Source: Opitutia bacterium (GTDB lineage: Bacteria > Verrucomicrobiota > Verrucomicrobiia > Opitutales > Seribacteraceae). Taken from it: a stretch of DNA of 56,884 bases. Shown in pieces: positions 17,052 to 25,299 of the stretch. The notes below the pieces were generated by a model. The model did no database searches. It was not told where the DNA came from and was given only the letters and a program-made list of their open reading frames with translations. A program made the translations under genes and the position numbers. Location of the stretch: the NCBI GenBank assembly GCA_002721705.1, contig PBLJ01000079.1:1-56884 (forward strand), in the 5' to 3' direction. Within the stretch, counting starts at the first letter, position 1. Every line of letters starts with the position of its first letter.

Positions 17052-18278
17052 ATGAAGAAATCGCTGTCCTTTGCATGCTTCGCCTTGATCCTCGCAGGAT
17101 GGGTCCAACTTGCCTGGGCCTCGGATTGGCCGGCTTGGCGCGGAAAACTGGGCGACGGCACGATCCATGACAAAAAGGCTCCCGTAGCATGGAAACTGCC
17201 GGACAACTTGGTCTGGAAAACTCCGATCCCAGGCAAGGGCCATGCATCCCCCATCATAGTCGGCAACCGGATCTACCAAATCACCGCGATCGAGGAAAAG
17301 GCGGAGCGGTTGCTGCTCTGCATCGATCGGGCGACCGGCAAGGAACTATGGCGCAAGGTGGTGTTGAAATCACCCTTGGAGCGTGTGCACCGACTCAACA
17401 GCCGGGCATCCAGTACGCCCACCTCGGACGGCGAACGCATCTACCTCAGCTTTCTGGACAAAAAGAAGATGTTCGTGGCCGCCTACGACTTGGACGGCAA
17501 GAAATTGTGGGAAGTACGACCGGGGGTGTTCTCCAGCATACACGGCTACTGCTCTTCCCCCGTACTCTGGAAAGACAAAGTCATCGTGAACGGCGACCAC
17601 GACGGCCCGGGCTATTTGGTGGCCCTTGACAAAAAGACCGGCAAAACACTCTGGAAAAAAGACCGCCCCAACAACACACGCAGCTACTGCACGCCGCTCA
17701 TCCGAACCATCGGCGGACGCAACCAAATGATCTTGGCGGGCAGCAAGTGCGTAGCCAGCTATGATCCCGACACCGGCAAGCAGCACTGGATCAGCGACGG
17801 GCCCACCGAGCAATACGTCGCATCGCTGGTCTACAACGGGGACCTGCTCTTCATGACCTGCGGTTTCCCCAAGCGCTTCATGCAAGGTATCCGCCCCGAT
17901 GGCACCGGCAACGTCACGAAGACCCACGTCGCATGGGAAATCACCAAGGGCTGTTCCTACGTGCCCAGCCCCGTCGCGATTGGTCCCTACTTCATCGTGG
18001 TGGCCGACAACGGAGTGGCCAGTTGCCTCGTGGCCAAGACCGGCGAGCGCCTCTGGATGGAGCGCCTCAAGGGCGGCCACAGCGCCTCCCTCCTGACCGG
18101 CAACGGCCTCGTCTATTTCCTTTCCGACCACGGCGTCATGACGGTGGTCAAGCCCGGTCCCAAGTTCAAGGTTGTAGCCGAGAACGTGGTCGGCGAGGAT
18201 ACCTTCGCCACCCCCGCATTCAGCGACGGCCGCCTCTACCTGCGCGGCGTGAAACACCTTTTCTGCATCGACGGTTAA
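17052..18278 (+). CDS. PQQ-like beta-propeller repeat protein, secreted
   Basis: This is the third related propeller protein, 408 residues from the ATG at 17052, with a signal peptide ending VQLAWA. The mature start DWPAWRG and the segment LVWKTPIPGKGHASPIIVGNR match the proteins at 1613 and 4210. Blade repeats include IDRATGKELWRK, DKKTGKTLWKK and PDTGKQHWISD. An eight-bladed PQQ-binding-like fold is expected. Family members act in the periplasm, as alcohol or sugar dehydrogenases or as scaffolds; active-site residues could not be confirmed. The DUF1080 gene follows after 24 bases on the same strand. Confidence 0.85.
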   Translation: MKKSLSFACFALILAGWVQLAWASDWPAWRGKLGDGTIHDKKAPVAWKLPDNLVWKTPIPGKGHASPIIVGNRIYQITAIEEKAERLLLCIDRATGKELWRKVVLKSPLERVHRLNSRASSTPTSDGERIYLSFLDKKKMFVAAYDLDGKKLWEVRPGVFSSIHGYCSSPVLWKDKVIVNGDHDGPGYLVALDKKTGKTLWKKDRPNNTRSYCTPLIRTIGGRNQMILAGSKCVASYDPDTGKQHWISDGPTEQYVASLVYNGDLLFMTCGFPKRFMQGIRPDGTGNVTKTHVAWEITKGCSYVPSPVAIGPYFIVVADNGVASCLVAKTGERLWMERLKGGHSASLLTGNGLVYFLSDHGVMTVVKPGPKFKVVAENVVGEDTFATPAFSDGRLYLRGVKHLFCIDG

Positions 18279-18302
18279 ACGACCTAACACCCTCACAAAG
18301 AC

Positions 18303-19292
18303 ATGAAGAAACCATCCTTCGCCATACTCGCCTTCGTCCTCACCGGACTGGTCTCTCTCCACGCCGCCAAGAAGGGCAACGCCGTAACCGATCCAGCCGC
18401 AGCCGCCAAGGATCCAGACTTCGCCATCCAGGGCGAGTACGCCGCCACCGACGCCATCGGCAAGGGCAGCGGTAGTCATGGACTCCAGGTGGTGGCCCTC
18501 GGCGACGGAAAATTTCAGGCGGCTCTCTACCAGGGCGGCCTCCCCGGCAGCGGAGCGGAGAACAACGAGTTCGTCCTGCTCAAGGGCGAAACCAAGGATG
18601 GCAAGACCACCTTGAAAGCTGCCAGCGGCGAAACCGTGGTCATCACAGGCGACACCGCGACCGGAACCAAGGGCGACAAGAAATTGTTCGTCTACGACCG
18701 GGTGGAACGCAAGAGCCCGACCCTCGGCAAGAAGCCCCCCAAGGGTGCCAAGGTTCTGTTCGGAGGCGTGGAGATGGACCGTTTCTCGGGCGGCATCAAG
18801 CTGGACGGGGATCTCCTCGAGGAAGGCGTCGTTTCACTTGACTCCTTCGGCGGATTCACCCTGCACCTCGAGTTCCGTACTCCTTACAAACCGAAGACCA
18901 AGCCCGGCAGTCAGGACCGCGGCAACAGCGGGGTCTATATATTCAACAACTACGAAACCCAGATCCTCGACTCCTTCGGGATCAAGGGGGAAAACAATTT
19001 CTGCGGCGCCCTCTACCGGAAGAAACCGCCCATGGTGAACATGTGCCTGCCTCCCCTCTCCTGGCAAACCTACGACATCGAGTTCACCGCCCCGCGCTTC
19101 AAGGACGGCAAAAAAATCAAGAACGCCCGCATCACGACGCGCCACAACGGGATCCTCATCCACGACGACTTCGAACTGGACAAGGGCACCGGGGCCGGCG
19201 GCGGCCGCCCCGAAAAGGAAAAAGGCCAAATCCACCTCCAAGGACACGGCAACCCGGTCCGCTTCCAGAACATCTGGCTGATCGAGAAGTAG
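18303..19292 (+). CDS. DUF1080 (3-keto-disaccharide hydrolase-like) secreted protein
   Basis: The 329-residue protein has a signal peptide ending LVSLHA. A variable N-terminal part (about 25-150) precedes a concanavalin-like DUF1080 domain. Diagnostic segments are GGFTLHLEFRTP, the RGNSGVYIFNNYETQILDSFG core, the SWQTYDIEFTAPRF strand, and the terminal GHGNPVRFQNIWL. DUF1080 proteins include enzymes that hydrolyse 3-keto-glycosides, and many PVC genomes carry dozens of uncharacterised copies. The location after a PQQ-like propeller fits an oxidise-then-cleave scheme, but that pathway link is inference. Confidence 0.88.
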   Translation: MKKPSFAILAFVLTGLVSLHAAKKGNAVTDPAAAAKDPDFAIQGEYAATDAIGKGSGSHGLQVVALGDGKFQAALYQGGLPGSGAENNEFVLLKGETKDGKTTLKAASGETVVITGDTATGTKGDKKLFVYDRVERKSPTLGKKPPKGAKVLFGGVEMDRFSGGIKLDGDLLEEGVVSLDSFGGFTLHLEFRTPYKPKTKPGSQDRGNSGVYIFNNYETQILDSFGIKGENNFCGALYRKKPPMVNMCLPPLSWQTYDIEFTAPRFKDGKKIKNARITTRHNGILIHDDFELDKGTGAGGGRPEKEKGQIHLQGHGNPVRFQNIWLIEK

Positions 19293-19295
19293 ACC

Positions 19296-20375
19296 TCAGT
19301 CGTCCAGCCAGCGGTCGAGGTGCTCGGCCACGAAGGCGTCGTCGGTGAGGTGGGGATGGGCGTGCGCTACCCGGGTCAAGGCATCGGCCTGACCTTCCGA
19401 CAAAACCTCCTCAGGATCCAGGCACCAAGTTCCTTCCAGCAGTCCCTGCCGGCGAAGGATTTCATGGACACCGGGAACGCACCCGCGAAAGCCGTGGTCG
19501 AAATCGAAGAGGTAGTGATTCATCTCGGTAACCTCGGCGGCGAGGCGCGAGAAACGGGTCGGCTTGAAGGAATCGAAGGAGCGAGCCGCCTTGATCTCCT
19601 CCAGCATGTCGACGGCGGCCTTCGTCCAGACCGCCCAGTGCCCGAGCAAACCGCCCGCCATGCGACGCAACGCTTCGCCTTGGTTGGTTGGGACGAGGTA
19701 GCCCTCGGTGAGGTCCTCGACGATGAAGTTGTCGTTTCCGGTGTAGAGCAGAACGTCGTCTCCCCTGCCCGATTCCTCGATTCCATGGATCGCCTCTTGG
19801 GTGAGGTCGCGATCGAAGGCGGCCATCTTCACGGCAATGAGGTTCGGGATGGCGGCGAACTCGCGGAAAAAGCTTTGGGAAAGCAAACGCCCACCTATGT
19901 CGGGCTGTAGATAAAACCCGAATACGGGAATGACCTCGGCCACTCGCTTGGCGTGCGCAAGCAAGGTATCGTCGTCGGCATTGGGATAGGCGGAGAGGTT
20001 GAGCAGACCGAGATCGTAGCCCAGTTCGCGGGCCAACTCCGCCTCCCCCAAGGCTTGCTCGGTTTGGCCGCAGACACCCGCCACCTTGACGATGCGTCTG
20101 CTCAATTCCTCCTGTCGTTGAGCCACCGTGTCGGCCGCCAGTTCCAAGACCGGTCGAAGCAGGTCGTGCTGCGGTTCACGAATGGCGAACTGGGTGGTGT
20201 GGACGGCCACCGCCACGCCCCCTGCCCCGGCATCCAGGTAGTAACGGGTCAAGGCACGCTGGCGGCGCTCATCCAGTTTTCTCTCGGCATCGAGAGCCAA
20301 CGGGTGGGCCGGTATGACGATGCCTTCCCGCAAGAGGGCGATCACTTCGTCGTCCGGCATCGGGTTGGCGCTCAT
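19296..20375 (-). CDS. DapA/NAL-superfamily lyase or aldolase
   Basis: This is a TIM-barrel protein of 359 residues in the dihydrodipicolinate synthase/N-acetylneuraminate lyase superfamily. The Schiff-base lysine is Lys183 in LIAVKMAAF. The preceding tyrosine motif is FGFYLQPDIGG in place of the usual YNxP. It is about 60 residues longer than DapA at the C-terminus. The superfamily cleaves or forms 2-keto acids; examples are KDG aldolase and 5-keto-4-deoxyglucarate dehydratase. As the last gene of the lactonase-dehydrogenase-lyase operon (13-base gap), it is more likely a sugar-acid lyase than lysine biosynthetic DapA. Confidence 0.8.
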   Translation of the reverse strand: MSANPMPDDEVIALLREGIVIPAHPLALDAERKLDERRQRALTRYYLDAGAGGVAVAVHTTQFAIREPQHDLLRPVLELAADTVAQRQEELSRRIVKVAGVCGQTEQALGEAELARELGYDLGLLNLSAYPNADDDTLLAHAKRVAEVIPVFGFYLQPDIGGRLLSQSFFREFAAIPNLIAVKMAAFDRDLTQEAIHGIEESGRGDDVLLYTGNDNFIVEDLTEGYLVPTNQGEALRRMAGGLLGHWAVWTKAAVDMLEEIKAARSFDSFKPTRFSRLAAEVTEMNHYLFDFDHGFRGCVPGVHEILRRQGLLEGTWCLDPEEVLSEGQADALTRVAHAHPHLTDDAFVAEHLDRWLDD

Positions 20376-20388
20376 GAGATGCTTTCTT

Positions 20389-21420
20389 TCAAAACTTGCC
20401 GTCGCGAACCTCGAACTTGGTCGGTTTGTCCAAGGTGGGGAGGCCGGCCTTCAGCCAAGCGGCCACCGCCCCGACGGCAACGTCGGTCGAGGTGGTCGGC
20501 AGGCCGAAAAGCGCGTGCGATTTGGAGGCATCGTTGAGCAAGGCGGTGGCGGCTTCGCGCCCCATGAACTGGGGCTCGACCCCGAGGGCTTCACCCAAGC
20601 GAAGGGCCAAGTTCATCACAGCCAAGGTTTCGTGGCCCGTGACGTTCAGGATGGTCGGCGGCGAGGCGGCGAGGCGGATGCAGCGCAAAGCATGCTCGTT
20701 GGCGTCGCGTTGCCAGATGAGGTTGACGTGCCCGGCGGTCAAGTCGACGGGCTCCTTCGCGAGGATGCGCTGGGCCAAGTCCACGAGGATGCCGTAGCGT
20801 GTCTCGACGGCATAATTGAGACGAACGATGGCCACCTTGGTTCCATGGGTCCGTGAGAAATGCTCGAAGGCGCGCTCCCTCCCGAGAAGCGACCAACCGT
20901 ACTCGCCCACTGGGGCGGCGATGGTCTCCTCGGTGGCTCCGGCGGAATCCGCGGGAAGGTAGGGGTAAACGTTGCCGGAGGAGAAGGCGACGATACGTGA
21001 TTGAGCGAAACGTTCCGCCACGTACGCGGGAGCCTGGGTGTTCATGGCCCAGGCCAAGGAGGGGTTCTCGGTGAGACCGAACTTCATGCCCAACATGAAC
21101 ACGACGTTGGATGCGGCGGGCAGCTGGCCCACGGCCTCGCGGTCGAGAACGTCGGCCGCAATGGTTTCAATGCCGTGGGCGTCCAGGGACTTGCGTGCTT
21201 GGGCATCGGAGAATCGCGAAACTGCAAACACTTTGGCGGAAGTGCCGGCCCGCTCCAGCGCCTTGCTCGCCATGCGGACCATCGTGGGTCCCATCTTGCC
21301 GCCGGCCCCAACGAAGATCCAGTCGCCCTCCATCTCCTTGAGGTCGTCGACCAGCGCCTGCGACGGCTCGGAGAGATTCTCCTCCAAGGCCTCTACGTCG
21401 GCGAACTCGAGATTATCCAT
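20389..21420 (-). CDS. NAD(P)-dependent sugar dehydrogenase/epimerase-like (extended SDR)
   Basis: This is a 343-residue extended short-chain dehydrogenase with the nucleotide-binding glycine motif GAGGKMG (38-44) and the SSGNVYP strand that holds the catalytic serine. The tyrosine is present (Tyr174 in GEYGWSLLG), but position Y+4, normally lysine, is Leu178. That departs from the YxxxK rule and may change or abolish redox chemistry. The first 8 bases overlap the end of the lactonase gene, and the lyase gene follows after 13 bases, so all three form one operon. Oxidation of a sugar in a lactone pathway is the natural guess; binding only is the alternative. Confidence 0.78.
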   Translation of the reverse strand: MDNLEFADVEALEENLSEPSQALVDDLKEMEGDWIFVGAGGKMGPTMVRMASKALERAGTSAKVFAVSRFSDAQARKSLDAHGIETIAADVLDREAVGQLPAASNVVFMLGMKFGLTENPSLAWAMNTQAPAYVAERFAQSRIVAFSSGNVYPYLPADSAGATEETIAAPVGEYGWSLLGRERAFEHFSRTHGTKVAIVRLNYAVETRYGILVDLAQRILAKEPVDLTAGHVNLIWQRDANEHALRCIRLAASPPTILNVTGHETLAVMNLALRLGEALGVEPQFMGREAATALLNDASKSHALFGLPTTSTDVAVGAVAAWLKAGLPTLDKPTKFEVRDGKF

Positions 21421-22507
21421 CCTGCTTTTGCTTCAGGATCTGCACCCAAGTCGGCCCCTTACCTGTCTCGTAGGTCTTGAGAGGTTTCAACTTCCCAGTG
21501 CCTTGGTCGATCCGGTAGACGGTCACCTTGTTCGCCCGCAGACCCGCGGCGACCAAGAACTTGCCCGTGGGATCGACGTTGAAGGAACGCGGCATCTCCT
21601 CCGTGGCAGATTGCCCAATGGCAGTGAGGCGAGCCGTTTTTTGATCGATGGTAAACATGGCGATACTGTCGTGGCCGCGGTTGGAGCAATAGAGGAACTT
21701 GCCCGAGGGGTGAACCTCGACGTCGGCGCAAGAGTTGCGCTCCGCGAAACCCTTGGGGAGGGTCGACAGGGTGTGAATCGGATGGATGGCATCTGCCTTG
21801 AGCCGACAGGCAGTGACGGAGGAGGACCCTTCGTTCACGACGTAGACGAACTTCTCGTTTGGATGAAAGGCGACGTGCCTTGGCGAAAGCGTTTCCTTGG
21901 GGAGGTGCTTGGCCGGCTTGGCCGGAGAGAGCTTGCCGGTCTTGGCATCGAAGCGAAACTGGTAGACGGCGTTGGGGCCGGTATGCGGCACCAAGGCGAG
22001 ACGATTTTGGTAATCCGTCAGTATGCAGTGAGCCTTCTGCTCGGTGACGACTGTCTGCAGAGCGCCTTTGCCCACGGCCCCGTTTTTGTTCAGGCGGTGA
22101 ACCGTCACCTTGCCCGCGGCATAATAGGCGGAAAGCAGAAACCTTCCCGACCGGTCGGTCGAAACGTAGCAAGCCCCGCCTTTTCCGGGCAAATCCGTTT
22201 CTGCGATTACCTTCAAGGATCCGTCTTTCGGGGAGATCGCCAAGGCCGTGACTTTCTCGGCTTTCCTTTGGGCGACGTAGAGTACGCGTTCGTCGGGACT
22301 GACGCACATCGGGGCGGGTTGACCCTCCAGCTTGAGGGTCTGCCGCAAAGTCAAATCCCCCGAGGCTTCGTCAAGATCGTAACGCGCAAGTGTGTCGTCG
22401 TGGCGATTCGCCAAGTAGAGACGAAGCTCAGCGAAAAGCCCGCTTGCGGACATGGCAAGCGTCAGTATGGAAACCGCCAAGGGCTTGCAATATTTTCTTT
22501 GTTTCAT
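21413..22507 (-). CDS. Lactonase-family (6-phosphogluconolactonase-like) beta-propeller, secreted
   Basis: The protein is 364 residues from the ATG at 22507, beginning with a signal peptide (to about residue 27, SGLFAE). It is a seven-bladed propeller of the Pgl/lactonase family. The repeats read LYLANRHDDTLARYDLD, CVSPDERVLYVAQRKAEKV, AFHPNEKFVYVVNEGSSSV and EVHPSGKFLYCSNRGHDS. The family opens sugar lactones. A signal peptide on a lactonase places the step outside the cytoplasm, while its two operon partners appear cytoplasmic. The stop codon lies inside the start of the SDR gene (8-base overlap). Confidence 0.85.
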   Translation of the reverse strand: MKQRKYCKPLAVSILTLAMSASGLFAELRLYLANRHDDTLARYDLDEASGDLTLRQTLKLEGQPAPMCVSPDERVLYVAQRKAEKVTALAISPKDGSLKVIAETDLPGKGGACYVSTDRSGRFLLSAYYAAGKVTVHRLNKNGAVGKGALQTVVTEQKAHCILTDYQNRLALVPHTGPNAVYQFRFDAKTGKLSPAKPAKHLPKETLSPRHVAFHPNEKFVYVVNEGSSSVTACRLKADAIHPIHTLSTLPKGFAERNSCADVEVHPSGKFLYCSNRGHDSIAMFTIDQKTARLTAIGQSATEEMPRSFNVDPTGKFLVAAGLRANKVTVYRIDQGTGKLKPLKTYETGKGPTWVQILKQKQDG

Positions 22508-22538
22508 GAGCCCAAGTTGAAGGGCAACCAAGGCCAGG

Positions 22539-23396
22539 TCAATCCGACTCAAGGCATTCCTGAAAACGTTCCGCCAAGATATCGAGGACAAGAGGATGAT
22601 CACCCATGGGGGGTGTAAGGTAAGTGCGCAAGCCTACGCGCGCATGCTCCGACTCACGACAAATTTTCGCGACGTCGCCGACGGGCCCGGCGTGCCTTCC
22701 CGGGGAAAGAAAGAACTGGGCAACCACCACCTGGCTCGAAGGGCAAGCCTTTGGGTCACGCAAAAGGTTCTCGAGAAGCGGTTCGTTGAAATCATATTCG
22801 GGTTGGGGACGGCGCTCCATCGAACAGGTCGCGAGATACGCCACCTCATCTCCCAATAATTCTCGAACCCGCGCTCCCACTCTCTCCCGCACCAGGTTCA
22901 CTTCTCGGGACGGCGTGCCATGATCGACCATCGCGACAATCGGACGATGCAGGTTCTCTTCGGCAATCATCGAACGTACGCGCTCGGCAAGAACCAAGGC
23001 CAAGCGATCGTCGCCCTCGCGATGCAAGCAAGCTCCCAACTTGACTTGCATGCCTGGCCACGCAGTGACCAGTTTCCTCAATTCCCGGGGCAACCAATCC
23101 GTGATCCCGAAACTGGGCCCCAGGAAAAAAGGAAGCAAGGCAAAGCGTCTCTCCCCTACTTCCAAGAGCTGCCGCAATTCCGAAAGCAAAACGTTTCCGG
23201 CCTCTCCATCCAAGAGGCCGGCGCCCACCCGATCCGAATGCAAGAGACCCACTGCTCGAACGGAAAGGTTCAACTTCCCGGCAAGAGAATTCGCCAAGTC
23301 GCGGAGAGCGCGAATGGCGTCCGGCGAGACGGATCCATTGTCGCAAAGCAAGACCCGAAAAGAGCCTTGCTCGATGCGAAGTGTTTCCGAATTCAT
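22539..23396 (-). CDS. CbiX/SirB-like chelatase-family protein
   Basis: The protein has 285 residues with two similar halves, each like a sirohydrochlorin cobalto/ferrochelatase domain. The first half has VLLCDNGSVSPDA and LLPFFLGPS. The second has AMVDHGTPSREVNLVRE, with a histidine at the expected metal-binding position, and VVAQFFLSPGRHAGPV with the second histidine. CbiX inserts cobalt, and SirB iron, into sirohydrochlorin. No other tetrapyrrole gene is in the window, so substrate and metal are open. The first half has Asn (DNG) where the second has His, suggesting only one half is catalytic. Confidence 0.75.
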   Translation of the reverse strand: MNSETLRIEQGSFRVLLCDNGSVSPDAIRALRDLANSLAGKLNLSVRAVGLLHSDRVGAGLLDGEAGNVLLSELRQLLEVGERRFALLPFFLGPSFGITDWLPRELRKLVTAWPGMQVKLGACLHREGDDRLALVLAERVRSMIAEENLHRPIVAMVDHGTPSREVNLVRERVGARVRELLGDEVAYLATCSMERRPQPEYDFNEPLLENLLRDPKACPSSQVVVAQFFLSPGRHAGPVGDVAKICRESEHARVGLRTYLTPPMGDHPLVLDILAERFQECLESD

Positions 23397-23496
23397 TGAA
23401 CTAAAAGAAAAAAAGAACTTGCGAACTAATTATAAGAAGTTTACTTGAACGATAACTAGCTGAAGCTAGTCAATGATTAAGAGGAGGGTTTTAATT

Positions 23497-24078
23497 ATGA
23501 TGAAAAAGTTCATGATGTTGGGTACAGGGTGCGTGTTGACGTTGGTAATGGGGATTGGTTGCTCTAGCAAGCCGGACCCATCGCCGGAAGAAACCGCTTT
23601 AATTACAAACAAGACCAACGGGGGCTTCGTTGCATCCGATGACTTCGCGATAGACGGAAATGGCGGTGAGATCCTAGGAGATCCTTTCGGCCAACCTCCG
23701 CTGCGACCAGACGGTTTCGACGGAACCATCGACGACGGAAGCGTAGCTGATTTGTTTCAGCCCGTTTACTTCGATTTCGATCAATTCGCAATCGGAGCGA
23801 ACGAACGGTCCAAGATTTCGGCAGTCGCCGATTTCCTGAAGTCAAAATCCGAAGTGCGTATCCTCATTGAGGGCCATTGCGACTGGAAGGGAACGCCTGC
23901 TTACAATAAATCACTGGGAGACAGGCGAGCGACCAGCGTGAGAAATTTCCTCATCGATCACAACATCGATCCAAGTCGGATAGAAATCGCTTCAAAAGGC
24001 TGCGAGGAAGCCAACAGGGTCGGGACCGCCGATGATATGCGCCGGGACCGCAAGGCGAAATTCCTAGTTTTAAAATAA
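23497..24078 (+). CDS. pal: Pal-like OmpA-family outer-membrane lipoprotein
   Basis: A GAGGAGG at 23481-23487 sets the start at the ATG at 23497. A lipoprotein signal peptide ends at Cys22 in MGIGCSS (a slightly relaxed lipobox). After a glycine- and aspartate-rich linker, residues of about 85-193 form an OmpA C-terminal domain that binds peptidoglycan. It begins with VYFDFDQFAIG and has the Pal-type IEGHCDWKGTPAYNKSLGDRRA. Pal links the outer membrane to the cell wall and usually works with Tol proteins, which are not in this window. A strong terminator follows, so it is a single-gene unit. Confidence 0.87.
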   Translation: MMKKFMMLGTGCVLTLVMGIGCSSKPDPSPEETALITNKTNGGFVASDDFAIDGNGGEILGDPFGQPPLRPDGFDGTIDDGSVADLFQPVYFDFDQFAIGANERSKISAVADFLKSKSEVRILIEGHCDWKGTPAYNKSLGDRRATSVRNFLIDHNIDPSRIEIASKGCEEANRVGTADDMRRDRKAKFLVLK

Positions 24079-24120
24079 CGCAGGCTCGCCTGCCCAACAA
24101 GGAAATCTCCTTTTCAAAAG

Positions 24121-24149
24121 CCCGCCTTCCTCGTGAAGGCGGGTTTTTT
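24121..24149 (+). terminator. Rho-independent terminator after the Pal-like gene
   Basis: A perfect 9-base-pair GC-rich stem (cccgccttc/gaaggcggg) with a 5-base loop is followed directly by six T residues (24144-24149). It lies 42 bases after the stop codon. This is the clearest intrinsic terminator in the window. Confidence 0.93.
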
Positions 24150-24212
24150 GCATCAGGCAGAAAGATCAAATGATTCAGGTGAACGCAGGTAGGAAAACGG
24201 CAAAGAAAAACG

Positions 24213-25232
24213 GTGAACGAGACGCACCCTAGAAAACTTGATCATCCAGCGGTCTGGAAAGGCAACGAATTGCTTGCCCGCAGGGATTGGACGCATCAGT
24301 TGACGGATCAGGAACGGGAGGAAGTTCTGGCGGCGAGCCGTCTGCCCGTTCCCTCGACACCCAAGTTCACCTCCCCCGAACGCTTTCCTTTGCCTCACCT
24401 TGGAAAACGGCTGCACGCCATCAGGCACGACCTCGAACACGGATCAGGCGCCACGCTCATCCAGGGATTGCCCGTCGAGGACATGTCGGAAGAGGAGGCA
24501 CGGCGAACCTTCATCGGCTTGACCTGCTGGCTGGGAATTCCCGTCTCGCAAAGCTCCGCCGGCGACCTTGTGTTCAGTGTCCGCGACCAAGGATTGCCCA
24601 AGGACGACCCCAAGGTTCGCGGCCCCATCACCAACCGACGCCTGAGCTTCCATACCGACCGCTGCGACGTCATCGGCTTTCTTTGCCTGCAGCAAGCGAT
24701 GACCGGCGGTGAAAACGAATTGGTCAGCAGCCCTGCGCTGTACAATGAGATTGCCACGCTTCGTCCCGACTTGCTGGAGGCTCTGATGCAAACCTTCGTG
24801 TACAAGCGCCACGTGGTGGACGGAGGCAACCAGGCTCCTTATTGCGAACAACCGATTTTCTCCTTTTGCCAAGGTCATTTCGCAGCATCGTTTCTACGTG
24901 TGCTGATAGACCGGGCGGATGAAGACCCCGACTTACCAAACCTAAGCGAAACCCAGCGTGAGGCGCTCGACTTCCTCGAGGACACCGCCGAGCGCCCCGA
25001 GATGCACGTCCGCTTTCGCCAACAAACAGGCGACGCTCTGTTCCTGAACAACTGGGTCAACTTCCATCGGCGCTCCGCATTCACGGATTGGCCGGAACCG
25101 GAAAAACGTAGGCACTTGCTCCGCATTTGGTTGTCCGTGCCCAACAGCCGCCCGCTGGACCCTTGCTTTTTGCCCAACTTCGGAAACGTCGGCCCCGGTG
25201 CCGTGCGCGGCGGGATGTTGCCAGCAACCTGA
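24213..25232 (+). CDS. TauD/TfdA-family Fe(II)/2-oxoglutarate dioxygenase
   Basis: This is a 339-residue enzyme of the TauD/TfdA or clavaminate-synthase-like group. The facial triad is HTD (His147, Asp149) in LSFHTDRCDV and His285 in WVNFHRRSAF. The 2-oxoglutarate-binding arginine is probably Arg304 in HLLRIWL. Such enzymes hydroxylate or oxidatively cleave small molecules, including sulfonates, with release of succinate and CO2. The start is a GTG at 24213 preceded by a purine-rich stretch. No neighbouring gene indicates the substrate; the next gene encodes a secreted caspase-like protein 67 bases on. Confidence 0.88.
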   Translation: MNETHPRKLDHPAVWKGNELLARRDWTHQLTDQEREEVLAASRLPVPSTPKFTSPERFPLPHLGKRLHAIRHDLEHGSGATLIQGLPVEDMSEEEARRTFIGLTCWLGIPVSQSSAGDLVFSVRDQGLPKDDPKVRGPITNRRLSFHTDRCDVIGFLCLQQAMTGGENELVSSPALYNEIATLRPDLLEALMQTFVYKRHVVDGGNQAPYCEQPIFSFCQGHFAASFLRVLIDRADEDPDLPNLSETQREALDFLEDTAERPEMHVRFRQQTGDALFLNNWVNFHRRSAFTDWPEPEKRRHLLRIWLSVPNSRPLDPCFLPNFGNVGPGAVRGGMLPAT

Positions 25233-25299
25233 TCCAGCTTCATTCATCGGTGGGCATCCATTTTCTTGCATCAGCGGCCAGTTGCACTTGAATGAAACC

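Noticed and set aside
17370..18479. A 369-codon open frame on the minus strand opposite the third propeller
   Set aside because: Gly/Val/His-rich shadow of a propeller gene with clear blade repeats on the plus strand.
19296..20375. Lysine-biosynthesis DapA
   Set aside because: The operon partners are sugar enzymes, the length is 359 residues, and the YNxP motif is replaced, so a sugar-acid lyase is more likely.
21038..22618. A 526-codon open frame on the plus strand opposite the SDR and lactonase genes
   Set aside because: It spans two genes with clear domains on the minus strand and has no recognisable family or signal; it is a shadow frame.
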